Notes: a model not told the origin generated them from the sequence alone. Positions 50,129-59,819 are shown, counted from the stretch's first letter. The stretch is DNA of 64,000 nt from Persicimonas caeni (GCF_006517175.1 NZ_CP041186.1:2693001-2757000); one strand, 5' to 3'. Made by a program: numbers and translations.

Positions 50129-50398
50129 TCAGTTTTTGCGCAGCGGGGGCAGGTAGACCACGGCGCCATTTCGCACCTCCCGGCGCACCTCGATCCCCGC
50201 GCCCCACAACTCGTCGACCAAAAAGCCACTCTCGCAAAGGCCCAGGGCGTGGGCGAGCAGGCGGTCGGTGATGCCGTCGGGGTGCTCGAAGATGATCTCG
50301 AGCGCGTCGTCGGCGTCCTCGCTGATGAAGGCGAACTGCTTACCGGATTCCGGCTTGTTGAATTCCGGCTTGTTGAATTCTTCGGTGTTCTCGTCCAC
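50129..50398 (-). CDS. Small acidic protein, unknown
   Basis: 89 residues. The GTG start at 50398 follows AGGGGA at 6 bases, a convincing site. The N-terminus has a short repeat (EFNKPEFNKPE, from a direct GAATTC-containing repeat), then FAFISEDADDALEIIFEHPD, a helical LLAHALGLCESGFLVDELW and a beta-like end. No signal or membrane segment. The C-terminal ~50 residues suggest a small winged-helix-like fold, but this is a guess. Upstream of the E2-type gene on the same strand, with a divergent lipoprotein on the other side. Confidence 0.68.
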   Translation of the reverse strand: MDENTEEFNKPEFNKPESGKQFAFISEDADDALEIIFEHPDGITDRLLAHALGLCESGFLVDELWGAGIEVRREVRNGAVVYLPPLRKN

Positions 50399-50531
50399 TG
50401 CATCCCCTGTTTGACGAGATGTTGAGCGCGCACGGCCCCCTCGCCGGCTGCGCTTCTTCTGTGTCTAAGGGACAAGCTAGACACTTTTGACAAGACGCGA
50501 AGCCGTGTAGGATAAGGTCTCTTTGTGACAG

Positions 50532-52928
50532 ATGTATGACAGAGCAGTAATTGTGCGAAGTACAACGATATTTACCGTATTCGTCTTGACCGCGACCGTC
50601 GCTCTCGCTGCCGGTTGCGGTGGTGACGGCAAAGTCGTCTCCACTCCCAGCGAAGAAGACGCCGGCCCCGATATCGGCCCCGATGTGGGTGATGTCGGCG
50701 AGGACGCGGACGCCGCGCCCGACGCCGACGCGAGCCCTGATGCCGACGCCGACGTCGACCCGCCCCCGCAGGAACTCATCGGCCAGCTCAACGTGTCGCG
50801 TTGGCAGGCCGATGCGCTGTACGACTACCCGGAGTTGCACTCCACGGCGGTCTTCTCGCCGGCGCTCGCCGAAGCCGGCGTCGAAAACGCGCTCGGCTGG
50901 TTGGTCCGCAGCGAGGGGTGGCCCATCTTTTTGCCGCTCGGACACTGGTCGCTGCCCGCGGTCGGTGAGGCCGGCCCGATGCAGCCGGCGACGGTCGACG
51001 GGTTTGGCCTCGACGACGTGCTCGACGCGGGCATCTACGTCACCGTGGGTGAGCACTCGGTCGCCCACGTCGACGAGAATATCCTGGCCGCCCACGACAC
51101 GCCGGTCTATCTGACGCTGCAAGAAGACGCGTTTTTGCACGCCGAGCGCCAGGACCCGGCGGTGCCGATGGACCTCGAGATCGACGGCGGCGAAGACATC
51201 TCGCGCCAGGCCCTCGAGGCGGCGGTCACCCTGCCCGAGCCGCTCGAGATCACAAGCCACGACACCTCGCAGCTCGTGCCGGTGCGGCGCGGCAAAGACG
51301 TCGTCGTCGAGTGGACGCCGAGCGCCGATCCCGACGACACCATCGTGCTGACCGCCGAGACCTGGGACGACGCCCATATGTGGCGCGTCGAGGACACCGG
51401 CCGCGCCAACTTGAGCGAGTTGATGCGCCAGGCGTCCATCGTCGTGCGCGACGCGCCCACGTTTTCGATCACCCGCCTGCTCGAAGACACCGTCCAGCTT
51501 CGCGAGGGGCGGCTTAAAGTCGTGAGCACCGCGCGCCAGTGGCTGTATGGCAAGCGCGTCAAGCCGTGGAAGATGGATCCGTTCGTGTGGCCTGCGGGCA
51601 CAACCACCGAAGTGGAGTTGAACTGGTGGGACGGCGCCGTGCGGCCGAACGAGCTCGTGTTCGACCTGCCGGCCGGGGTGAGCGTGCAGAATATCCGGAT
51701 GCTCGACACCGCCCACCACAGGATCGGGCTGACGGTCGAGGTCGATGCGGACGCCGAGCTGGGCGCCGTTGGCCTGAGCTTCGTCGACGATACCGGCCGC
51801 GCGGTCAACCTCGACGAGGCGGCGTGGGTGGCCGCGTCGCTGCCCGCCTCGGGCGACTGCCAGAGCGCACTCGACGAGGGGCCGCTGGCCGACGGGACTT
51901 ACTTTGCGACCAACGATGGACTTTCGACCGGCGCGTTCGCCACCGACGACTGCCCTCTGGGCGACCCCACCGGACGCGAGCAGGTCATCCCGCTGCACAT
52001 GAAGCCGGGCCAGACGCTCCACGCTCGCCTGCTCAACCAGCAGAGCCTCGGCACGATGTATATCGTCGGCGACTGCAGCGACACCTTGCCGGTGTATGCG
52101 TGCACGATGTCGCCGCGAAAAGAGCGCGCCGCCACGCTCAGCTACACCGCCTACTACGAAGAGGACATCTTGCTGGTCGTCGACAGCTACGGCACCGCCG
52201 ACGGCCCCACCGAGCACTTCGCCGTCGACATCCGCCGAGGCCCCCAGCAGCCGTTCGTGGTCGCCCCGCCCGTGGTCACCGGCGGCGCGCGCTCCGAGGA
52301 GCTCGAGGTGGTCTCCTTTGCCGGCGACTTCGACGCCTCCACGGCGAGCTTCGACTTCGGCGCGGACGTCACCGTCGAGAATATCGACGTCGCCTTTGCG
52401 GACACGGCCTTTGTGACCGTGTCGGTGGCCACGCCGCTGACCAATCCGGGCCCGCGGGACGTGGCGACCCAGATCAGCGGGGTCGACTACACGGTCCCCG
52501 GGGCGCTGACGCTTCGCCCGTGGCTCAACCCGCAGACGACCTGCCAGGACGCCGCGGCGCTGACGCCGCTCGGCGAAGGTGAATACGAGGGACTCACCAG
52601 CGAATTCCTGGGCAGCCAGAACACCGTGTCGGTGGAGTCGTGCTTGGGCCAAACGGCCGACGCCCCCGAGGCGATCTTCCCGGTGGAGCTCGGCCCCTCG
52701 CAGACGCTACGCGCCCGGGTCGACATGCCCGGCGCCGACCCGGTGCTCTACTTGCTCGAGGCGTGTGACGGCGCGGTCTTGCAGTGCGCCGACGACCGCG
52801 CCCCGGGCGACCCGGAGTACCTCGAGTACACCGGCCCGCCCCAGGCGAGCACCGTGTACCTGGTCGTCGACGGCTACGGAGCCACCGACACCGGCGTGTA
52901 TTACCTGAATATCGATTTTACGCTGTAA
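50532..52928 (+). CDS. Large lipoprotein with paired C-terminal modules
   Basis: 798 residues. Signal peptide and lipobox ALAAGC near residue 29, then an Asp/Ala/Pro-rich linker to about residue 80. Residues 85-430 are a beta-rich domain of unknown type. The C-terminal half holds two similar modules, each with C-x-(A/S)-A followed by GPSQTLRARV- or KPGQTLHARL-like strands and ending in a phrase such as LLVVDSYGTADGP or YLVVDGYGATDTG. These resemble bacterial pre-peptidase C-terminal/PPC-type beta domains, between which lies a spacer of other beta strands. The start codon is uncertain, with AAGG 13 bases upstream. The phospholipase D-like gene follows 15 bases later. Confidence 0.83.
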   Translation: MYDRAVIVRSTTIFTVFVLTATVALAAGCGGDGKVVSTPSEEDAGPDIGPDVGDVGEDADAAPDADASPDADADVDPPPQELIGQLNVSRWQADALYDYPELHSTAVFSPALAEAGVENALGWLVRSEGWPIFLPLGHWSLPAVGEAGPMQPATVDGFGLDDVLDAGIYVTVGEHSVAHVDENILAAHDTPVYLTLQEDAFLHAERQDPAVPMDLEIDGGEDISRQALEAAVTLPEPLEITSHDTSQLVPVRRGKDVVVEWTPSADPDDTIVLTAETWDDAHMWRVEDTGRANLSELMRQASIVVRDAPTFSITRLLEDTVQLREGRLKVVSTARQWLYGKRVKPWKMDPFVWPAGTTTEVELNWWDGAVRPNELVFDLPAGVSVQNIRMLDTAHHRIGLTVEVDADAELGAVGLSFVDDTGRAVNLDEAAWVAASLPASGDCQSALDEGPLADGTYFATNDGLSTGAFATDDCPLGDPTGREQVIPLHMKPGQTLHARLLNQQSLGTMYIVGDCSDTLPVYACTMSPRKERAATLSYTAYYEEDILLVVDSYGTADGPTEHFAVDIRRGPQQPFVVAPPVVTGGARSEELEVVSFAGDFDASTASFDFGADVTVENIDVAFADTAFVTVSVATPLTNPGPRDVATQISGVDYTVPGALTLRPWLNPQTTCQDAAALTPLGEGEYEGLTSEFLGSQNTVSVESCLGQTADAPEAIFPVELGPSQTLRARVDMPGADPVLYLLEACDGAVLQCADDRAPGDPEYLEYTGPPQASTVYLVVDGYGATDTGVYYLNIDFTL

Positions 52929-52943
52929 ATATTGGATAGAACG

Positions 52944-55583
52944 ATGAAGAGTTTGATGCTCCGAAAGCTGCTCGGCCTGGCCCTCTTGCTTGTCCTGAGC
53001 GGATGCCTCAACGCCGCCCCCGACGCCCCGGGCAGTGCCCAAGCGCCCGCCCCGGCCGACGAAAGCAGCCAGCAAGATGGCCGCCAGCAAGATGGTAGCC
53101 AACAAGACGACGGCCCGCAGGGCTGGCAGACCGTGCGCCGGCCCTACGTGATCGCCGACGGCGAGGTGCAGCTGCACTTTACCCGCCCGGGCATCGTGCG
53201 TGACGGCGGCGAAGACCCCGAGGCCGACGACGCCATCGCCGAGGCGATTCGCGGCGCGCAGACCAGCGTCGACCTGTGCCTGTACGAGTTCAACCGCCCC
53301 GAGATCGTCGACGCGGCCGTCGAGGCGGCCAACAACGGCGTAGAGGTGCGCTTTGTGGGCGACGGCGACGAGCTCGAAGACGAGGGCTACGTGCGCCTCG
53401 AGCACGCCGGCGTGGAGATGGCGCTTCGCAAGCCGCACGACCGCATCATGCACAACAAATTCGCGGTCATCGACAACCGCATCGTGTTCACCGGCTCGAT
53501 GAACTACTCCGAGAACGGTGTGATGCGTAACAACAACAATTTGCTGCGCATCGAGAGCACCGACCTGGCCGACATCTACGCGCAGGAGTTCCAGCAGATG
53601 TACGACGAGCGCAAGTTCGGCCGCTCCAAAGAGCCGCTGGGGATCAGCCTGCCGGTGGGCATCGGCAACCGCCCCGCGGAGGTCTACTTCAGCCCGCAGG
53701 ACGACGCCGCCGAGCGTGTGCGCGACCTGTTGCAGGAGGCGGACACGCGCGTCTTCTTCATGATCTTTAGCTTCACCCACGGCGACATCTCCGACGACCT
53801 CATCGCGCTGGCCGACAGCGGCGTCGAGGTGGTGGGCATCTTCGACGAGAGCCAGGCACGCGGCCGCTACAGCGTCGACGAGAAGCTCGCCGAGGCGGGC
53901 TTGCCGGTCTTTATCGACGGCAACGAAAACGCCATCGGCTTTGCGGGCGGAAAGCTGCACCACAAGGTCATGCTCATCGACCCGGGCACCGACTCCGACC
54001 CGGTGGTGGTCACCGGCTCGTACAACTGGTCGAAGAACGCCACCGAGAATAACGACGAGAATATCCTCGTGCTGCACGGCCCCGAGTACGCCGCGCCCTA
54101 CCTCGAAGAATTCTGCAAGAACCTCGAGGTCGCCCGGCCCCACCCGGACATCCAGGTCAAGCCGCCCAACCCGTGCGCCAATCTGTTTACGCCGGTGCGC
54201 ATCAACGAGTTCATGCCCAACCCCGACGGCGCCGACAGCGACAACGAGTGGGTCGAGATCGTCAACACGGGCACCGCGCCCATCGACCTGACCGGCTGGC
54301 AGTTGGGCGACGGGCTTCGCAAGGCCCGCCACGTCTTTGGCGACGTGGTGCTCCCGCGCGGCGGCTCGATCGTCGTCTACAGCGGCGGCGCGACCGCGCA
54401 GAACCCGCGCACCGTCGCCTCGACGGGGTATCTGGGGCTGGCGAATAACGCCGACGAGATCGTGCTGCGAGACGAGCACGACGTGGTCATCGACCGGGTG
54501 GCCTACAAGAGTGCCGAGTCGGGGATTTCGTTCAACCGCGACCCCGACGGGGGCAAAGAGGGCGACTTCGTGACCCACGACACGCTGGGCACCGGCCTCG
54601 AGAGCTCGCCGAACCGCCGCGCCGACGGCACCGCGTGGGCGGGCCAGCCGCAGGTCATCATCAACGAGCTCTTCCCCAACCCGTCGGGCACCGACGACGG
54701 CAACGAGTTCATCGAGCTGGTCAACGCGGGCAGCGCGTCGGTCAACCTGCAGGACTGGCAACTCGGCGACTCGGTCGCCGGCGACCGCCACGTGTTCAGC
54801 GCGCGCACCCTCGGCCCGGGCGAGTCGGTCGTGGTCTTCGACAGCGGCTCGCACACGAGCATCGCGAACGCGATCACCTCGTCGTCGGGCACGCTGTCGC
54901 TCAACAACACCGGCGACACCATCACGCTGGTCGACCACCTGGGCCGCCACGTCGACCAGGTCCAGTACGCCGGCTCGACCGACGGGGCGAGCCTCAACCG
55001 CCAGACCGACGGCAGCCCCTTGGCCGCGATGGTCGACCACGACACCATCGGCAGCGCGCTGGGAAGCTCGTCGCCGGGCACCCGCGTCGACGGCAGCCTG
55101 TGGACGCGCGCCGACCTGGAGACCCGCGTCATCATCAACGAGGTCTTCCCCAACCCCGACGGCTCGGACGCCGGCCAAGAATTCGTCGAGATCATCAACG
55201 TGGGCACCCAGACCGCCGACCTGAGCGGCTGGACGCTGGGCGACGCGGTCGTCTCGGACCGACACACCTTCCCCAGCGACACGCGCTTGGCGCCCGACGG
55301 CGTCATCGTCGTGTTCGACAGCGGCACCCACGACACGGTGTCAGGGGCCGTGTCGGCCAGCAGCGGCAACTTGTCGCTGAACAACTCGGGCGACGTGATC
55401 ACCCTCTTCGACACCGGCGGTGAGCCGGTCGACGCGGTGCACTACGACAACGCGACGTCTGGCAAGAGTTTGAACCGCCTCGACGACGGCAACCCCGACA
55501 GCCCCCTCGACTACCACGACCAGGTGTCGGGCGCGGTGGGCAACAGCTCGCCGGGGCTTCGGGCGGATGGGTCGGCGTGGTGA
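52944..55583 (+). CDS. Phospholipase D-type lipoprotein with three lamin-tail domains
   Basis: 879 residues from the ATG at 52944. Lipobox VLSGC near residue 21, then a Gln/Asp/Ser-rich linker with a QQDG repeat. A PLD catalytic domain spans about residues 65-390: the two HKD motifs are HNKFAVIDNRIVFTGSMNYS (about 170) and HHKVMLID with GSYNWSKN (about 335). Three lamin-tail/LTD beta domains follow at about 410-545, 565-705 and 725-860, starting RINEFMPNPDG, IINELFPNPSG and IINEVFPNPDG. PLD enzymes cleave phosphodiesters in lipids or DNA, and LTDs often tether extracellular enzymes. It may be an exported nuclease or phospholipase on the cell surface, possibly predatory. Transcribed with the lipoprotein upstream. 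Confidence 0.93.
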   Translation: MKSLMLRKLLGLALLLVLSGCLNAAPDAPGSAQAPAPADESSQQDGRQQDGSQQDDGPQGWQTVRRPYVIADGEVQLHFTRPGIVRDGGEDPEADDAIAEAIRGAQTSVDLCLYEFNRPEIVDAAVEAANNGVEVRFVGDGDELEDEGYVRLEHAGVEMALRKPHDRIMHNKFAVIDNRIVFTGSMNYSENGVMRNNNNLLRIESTDLADIYAQEFQQMYDERKFGRSKEPLGISLPVGIGNRPAEVYFSPQDDAAERVRDLLQEADTRVFFMIFSFTHGDISDDLIALADSGVEVVGIFDESQARGRYSVDEKLAEAGLPVFIDGNENAIGFAGGKLHHKVMLIDPGTDSDPVVVTGSYNWSKNATENNDENILVLHGPEYAAPYLEEFCKNLEVARPHPDIQVKPPNPCANLFTPVRINEFMPNPDGADSDNEWVEIVNTGTAPIDLTGWQLGDGLRKARHVFGDVVLPRGGSIVVYSGGATAQNPRTVASTGYLGLANNADEIVLRDEHDVVIDRVAYKSAESGISFNRDPDGGKEGDFVTHDTLGTGLESSPNRRADGTAWAGQPQVIINELFPNPSGTDDGNEFIELVNAGSASVNLQDWQLGDSVAGDRHVFSARTLGPGESVVVFDSGSHTSIANAITSSSGTLSLNNTGDTITLVDHLGRHVDQVQYAGSTDGASLNRQTDGSPLAAMVDHDTIGSALGSSSPGTRVDGSLWTRADLETRVIINEVFPNPDGSDAGQEFVEIINVGTQTADLSGWTLGDAVVSDRHTFPSDTRLAPDGVIVVFDSGTHDTVSGAVSASSGNLSLNNSGDVITLFDTGGEPVDAVHYDNATSGKSLNRLDDGNPDSPLDYHDQVSGAVGNSSPGLRADGSAW

Positions 55584-55637
55584 GACCGGCTCTTGGGGGT
55601 TGGGGTCTCGAGCGTGCGCCTTGCAGGGGCTGTGGCC

Positions 55638-57346
55638 ATTAGGCTGGAGTTTCGCCGAATTTGTCGGCGTTTTCTTCGGTGCGAGGGCATCTTGCCCTCG
55701 TAAATTGGGCCGAAGGTAGGCCGTTTCAGGCCGCCTTGCGAGCCCCATCGGCCCCTGGCGGCGCGTGTCGGGCCAGTTGAGTTGTCTGTTTTTCGTAAAC
55801 CCGGTCGTCAGACCGGGTTTGCCATAATTGTTCTTGCTCCATCTGGCGGTGAAATGCCTGGAGCATGTCGACGAAACTGATTGTCACTTTGTGCGGATAC
55901 CACGGGGCCAGATAGCGCGCCCACCATATGTCTTTGAGCGGCTGACCATGGTCGAGATACCACAGCACCACAAAGCTGTAGCACAGCATTCCGAATGGAA
56001 CCGTGCGCTCCGAGGCGATCGGCCGCCGCTCGATAGGAGCCTTGGGCCCGTGGATCGTCGAATCTGCAGGTTCGTCTCCTTGAGCGAATCCGTTTTGGAC
56101 CTCCTCGATGCCCATGTACTGCTTGCAGTCACGGTAGCAGCTCTCCAGCGACCACCGCAGGCTCTGCGGAATCAGGACTTTGGGGCCCGAGCAGCCCGGC
56201 CGGCTTCGAAAGTAGTAGTTATCTTCGAGTCGTCCGCTCGGATCGCGAGTGATGACGACGGTCAGCACGCGATCCTTCCCGGCGCTCTTCCACTGAGCCT
56301 CAAATGTTTTGATCCAAAGCTGCAGTTGTTGACCATAGATGTAAAGGATTTGCTCTTTCCACGGCAGCTGGGGATCCTCAGCGAGCTCGGCCAACGATGG
56401 GAGCCGCTTGCCCCAGATGCGTCGGCGTCCCGGCCCCGGCGTTTGCTCGACCTTGGCATCAAAGAGAGCTGCATTGGCTTTGAATCGGCCGACCATCTCC
56501 ATGTTATCGTCCAGGGCCGAAAAAACGGTCCTGTTGACGTAGTCGTTGTCGCCCACGACGACAAAATGGGCCTCGAGCCACCAGCTTCTCAAGACTGCGA
56601 GCATCTCGGCAAAAAGCTGGGGGCGGCTGCAATAGGCCTCAGGCGGACACAGCTTACGGGTGCGGTGCAGACGAAACAGCAACGGAACGGCGATGCCGCC
56701 GCTGTGCATGAAACCGACCGGGACCCAAACTGCCAGCGTCACAAATTGAAGACCCCAGCAGAATGCCGACTTGCGCACCCTCTTGCCGGTGAGGGTCGAG
56801 CGCATCGGGTCTCGATGGATTCCGGCGCCCATCACAAAGGGCCCAGTGCGCCGGCAAACAGTATCATCCACAAGCACATACACCGTTTGTCCGAGTCGGG
56901 CCTTCAAAGCCAACGCCAGCAGATGGCCGAGCTCATCCAGGCTCCATTTGGCCCGCGAAAAGAACCGATAGAATATCGAGAAATGTTTGGGCTCACCGTC
57001 CGGTTTCATCCTCAGCCCCGGCATAAAACGGCCGGCGCGCAACAGGTTACTGATGCATCGCCTAGATTCACATCGGATCCAGGCCAACATCAGGTAACTA
57101 AAGTTGTCGTAAGTCGGGGTGCTGAAGGCCGGTCGAAACATCTCGATGAGGGCTTTGATAGAGGCCATTGTCGAGCCAGGGCTTGGACGGTTGGACTGCT
57201 TGGTGTACGCAACCCTAGCAACCACCTCCAAGCCCTTCTTATTTTCATTTCGACCACTTATGCCACGTACCTACTAATCGCTGAGCATACTAGACGCGCC
57301 AACTCAAGGAGTGCCGCCTGAAAAGATGGCGAAACTCCAGATTAGG
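55638..57346 (-). mobile_element. IS-A: intact IS4/IS701-like insertion sequence with 6-bp target duplication
   Basis: The element itself is 55644-57340 (1697 bp), with inverted ends CTGGAGTTTCGCC and GGCGAAACTCCAG. It is flanked by ATTAGG at 55638-55643 and 57341-57346. It carries one transposase and, at its left end past the transposase stop, a hairpin CGAGGGC-ATCTT-GCCCTCG (55682-55700). All parts are complete. Confidence 0.94.
55726..57168 (-). CDS. DDE transposase of IS-A
   Basis: 480 residues from the ATG at 57168, matched to the start in the sister transposase; a longer frame exists to 57231. RNase H-fold DDE transposase of the IS4/IS701 superfamily. Asp in VLVDDTVCRRTGPFVMGAG near residue 99 and in VVVGDNDYVN near 206 supply the acids, and Glu in WSLESCYRDCKQY near 348 fits the E-x-x-x-R-D-x-K-Q signature. 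The N-terminal ~80 residues are helical and likely DNA-binding. Intact. About half the residues agree with the IS-B transposase. Confidence 0.92.
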   Translation of the reverse strand: MASIKALIEMFRPAFSTPTYDNFSYLMLAWIRCESRRCISNLLRAGRFMPGLRMKPDGEPKHFSIFYRFFSRAKWSLDELGHLLALALKARLGQTVYVLVDDTVCRRTGPFVMGAGIHRDPMRSTLTGKRVRKSAFCWGLQFVTLAVWVPVGFMHSGGIAVPLLFRLHRTRKLCPPEAYCSRPQLFAEMLAVLRSWWLEAHFVVVGDNDYVNRTVFSALDDNMEMVGRFKANAALFDAKVEQTPGPGRRRIWGKRLPSLAELAEDPQLPWKEQILYIYGQQLQLWIKTFEAQWKSAGKDRVLTVVITRDPSGRLEDNYYFRSRPGCSGPKVLIPQSLRWSLESCYRDCKQYMGIEEVQNGFAQGDEPADSTIHGPKAPIERRPIASERTVPFGMLCYSFVVLWYLDHGQPLKDIWWARYLAPWYPHKVTISFVDMLQAFHRQMEQEQLWQTRSDDRVYEKQTTQLARHAPPGADGARKAA

Positions 57347-57358
57347 GCCTTTGGCGCT

Positions 57359-59101
57359 AATAGACTAGAGTTTCGCCATCTTCGACAGCGATTCTATAGG
57401 AGCCAGGGCATCTTGCCCTGGTAGATTACAAAATTAATGGCCTCTTTTGAGGCTTGTTTTAGGGATTCAAGCGGCCATTGTGAAAAGCTTTTGCTGATTC
57501 GGCCGCTCGAAGCCCAGAGACTGCAGATAATTTTCGTCGAAGCCGTGCTCAGGCGGGTTCGTCCATAATTGTTCATGCTCCATCTGACGGCGAAACGCTT
57601 GGAGCATGTCGCCAAAGCTGATGGTGGTCTTATGCCGCCACCACGGCGCTAGAAATTTCGCCCATTTCAGGTCGCGAGCCGGTTGCCCATGTGCCAGATA
57701 CCACCGCACGACAAAACCATAGGCAAGCATGACAAAAGGGCCGGTGCGTCTGGATGCTCTGGGGTCGGCGTCCACGGGAGCTTGCGGCCCAGGCCGCTTT
57801 CGGCGATGGGTTTTGGCTGGCTTGCCGCGGTGGATAAAGCCGCTTTGGATGTCCTCGAGGTGCAAGAGCTGTTTGGCATCTCGAAACGTCATCTCCAGCG
57901 TCCAGCGCCGACAGATCGTCGTGAAAAAATCCTGGACTTCGGCGTCTGCTTCAGTGCGAAAAAAGCAGCGGTCGTCGTAGGTGCCGGTCGGATCGCGGGT
58001 GACGAGGATCGTCAAGACCCGTTCCTTGCCCATGCTCTTCCAGCGGGCCTGATACGTCTTGACCATCAGCGTAACCGTCCGGCCGTAGACGACAAGCTCC
58101 ATGTGTTGCCAGGGGACCGAGGCGTCCTGAGCGAGTTCTTTGGGCGTCTCGAGGCGCTTGCCCCAGATGGGTCGCCGCCCACGGCCGGTGTGCTCGGGGC
58201 GTTTGTGTTGGTAGAGGGCGGCGTCAAAGCGCATCGGAGCCGTCAAAATGATGTTCTGGTCGAGCACGGCGCCGACTCTTTTGCAGGCATACTCGTCATC
58301 GACGCACAGCTCGAGTGGGCGCGTCGGCCACCAGCTTCTCAAGACCTCGAGCATCTCGACGGCGAGCTCGGTACGCCTCTTCCACTTGCCTTCGGGACAG
58401 GTCTTTTTGCTGCGGTAGAGCCGAAAGAGCACCGGAATCGCCACGCCCCTTGCGTGGACGAATGGACACGGCACCCAAACGGCGAGCACCACGAAATTGA
58501 GCCCGAAGCTAAAGCGTACACGATGCCGACCTTGCTCGTAGCTGACCTGCAGCGGGTCGTAGTGGAAGCCTGCGCCGAGTACCATGGGTCCGCTTCTGCG
58601 ACACAGAGTGTCGTCGATCAAGATGGTCACCGATTCGCCAAGCCACGGCTCGAAAAGCCCAAGCATCAAGTGCCCCAGCTCATCGGTGCTCCACTTGGCA
58701 CGGCTGAAAAGCCTGTAGAAGCACGAGAAGTGCTTGGCCTTGCCGCGATCAGTGGGATAGAGCTGGGGCATATGAAAGATGGCTCTGAGGCAATTGGAGA
58801 TCCAGCCACGCGCCGGATTCATCAGCCAGGCCAGCATAAGAAACTGAAAGTTAGCGAAACTGGGAGCCGAAAAAGCGCTGCGAAACTGAGCGATGAGCGG
58901 AAGAATCGTCGACGTCATGATGTTTGGGAGGTGCGGGTTTTGAGACAGCTCGGTGGTTTTTGGCGAATTCACCAACCTGTCGAGAAGCCCGTTTTATTTT
59001 CCCCTTCCCGATCAACGTCTTGCGCTGCATCTAACCGATGGCCTCTCGAACCTCCGTATCAATCGTTACCGTCTGAAAAGATGGCGAAACTCTAGAATAG
59101 A
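57359..59101 (-). mobile_element. IS-B: second related insertion sequence with 6-bp target duplication
   Basis: The element itself is 57365-59095 (1731 bp), with inverted ends CTAGAGTTTCGCC and GGCGAAACTCTAG, flanked by AATAGA at 57359-57364 and 59096-59101. It carries one transposase, and downstream of its stop a hairpin CCAGGGC-ATCTT-GCCCTGG (57403-57421). Its left target duplication begins 12 bases after the right duplication of IS-A ends. Confidence 0.94.
57467..58918 (-). CDS. DDE transposase of IS-B
   Basis: 483 residues from the ATG at 58918. Same family and layout as the IS-A transposase: ILIDDTLCRRSGPMVLGAG near residue 100 (first Asp), CVDDEYACKR near 210 (second Asp) and WTLEMTFRDAKQL near 350 (Glu). 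Full length, no frameshift. The two starts align (MASIKALIEMFRPAFS versus MTSTILPLIAQFRSAFS), which supports both start choices. Divergence over the whole length shows separate elements, not a recent tandem duplication. Confidence 0.92.
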   Translation of the reverse strand: MTSTILPLIAQFRSAFSAPSFANFQFLMLAWLMNPARGWISNCLRAIFHMPQLYPTDRGKAKHFSCFYRLFSRAKWSTDELGHLMLGLFEPWLGESVTILIDDTLCRRSGPMVLGAGFHYDPLQVSYEQGRHRVRFSFGLNFVVLAVWVPCPFVHARGVAIPVLFRLYRSKKTCPEGKWKRRTELAVEMLEVLRSWWPTRPLELCVDDEYACKRVGAVLDQNIILTAPMRFDAALYQHKRPEHTGRGRRPIWGKRLETPKELAQDASVPWQHMELVVYGRTVTLMVKTYQARWKSMGKERVLTILVTRDPTGTYDDRCFFRTEADAEVQDFFTTICRRWTLEMTFRDAKQLLHLEDIQSGFIHRGKPAKTHRRKRPGPQAPVDADPRASRRTGPFVMLAYGFVVRWYLAHGQPARDLKWAKFLAPWWRHKTTISFGDMLQAFRRQMEHEQLWTNPPEHGFDENYLQSLGFERPNQQKLFTMAA

Positions 59102-59132
59102 TGGCGTGACTTTTCTGCAGGGCCGACACCCT

Positions 59133-59819
59133 CTATTCGGGGCTCGCGCCGAACTCTTCGGGGCGCACGCCGATGCCCTCGCGGATGACACGGTCCATCG
59201 ATCCCTCCTGCATGCCGATTTCTTCGAGGAGTTCGGCGAAGACGGTGCCGAAGACGATCTCGTCGCCGCCGTCGGTCGCGCGCACGCCGAAGACGAGTGC
59301 GGGGACGTAGAGGCGGCGGCCCAGCATCGATTCGAGGCCCTCGGAGCGCACTACGACGAGACCGACGTCGTGCTTTTTGGCGCCGACTTTGGCGTCGGTC
59401 CAGCCCGTCGCGAACAGGGTTCTGAGCTCGTCGCGCTCCATCTGCTCGACGTATCCCTTGATGAACGCGTCGGCCTTCTGCGGCTCGATGACGCCGAGCT
59501 TGCCGAGCTGAGGGGCGCGGGTGAAGACGCGGTAGTCGACGCGGTCGCCGAAGCGTTTTCCGAGCGCGTCGACCTCGCCGGCGTTGAACTTCTGGACGAA
59601 GTCGGCCACGGGTGCGGTCGATGCGGTCTCGACGGCGTCGGCGACGGGCGCCGGCTCGGCCTCGGCGGGCACGTTGTCCTTGTTGCGAACCTCCATGTCG
59701 TCGGCCTCCTCTACTGCACTAGCCTCCCCTTCGGAGGTCTTCGGTTGGGGCTGCGAGCAGGCGCACGCGGCGCCGACGAGCAGGACGAGTAGCGTAGAAC
59801 CAGCGAGAGCACGGATCAT
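59133..59819 (-). CDS. Small secreted/lipoprotein, unknown function
   Basis: 228 residues from the ATG at 59819, which overlaps the stop of the upstream gene (ATGA) and opens directly into a signal peptide with ACACSQ at its end. That is a weak lipobox or a signal peptidase I site. An acidic linker (about residues 28-70) follows, then a domain of ~150 residues with DFVQKFNAGEVDALG near the start. The helix and size recall NTF2/SnoaL-like folds, but this is uncertain. Last gene of the coupled operon with the two zinc-ribbon membrane proteins. Confidence 0.75.
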   Translation of the reverse strand: MIRALAGSTLLVLLVGAACACSQPQPKTSEGEASAVEEADDMEVRNKDNVPAEAEPAPVADAVETASTAPVADFVQKFNAGEVDALGKRFGDRVDYRVFTRAPQLGKLGVIEPQKADAFIKGYVEQMERDELRTLFATGWTDAKVGAKKHDVGLVVVRSEGLESMLGRRLYVPALVFGVRATDGGDEIVFGTVFAELLEEIGMQEGSMDRVIREGIGVRPEEFGASPE

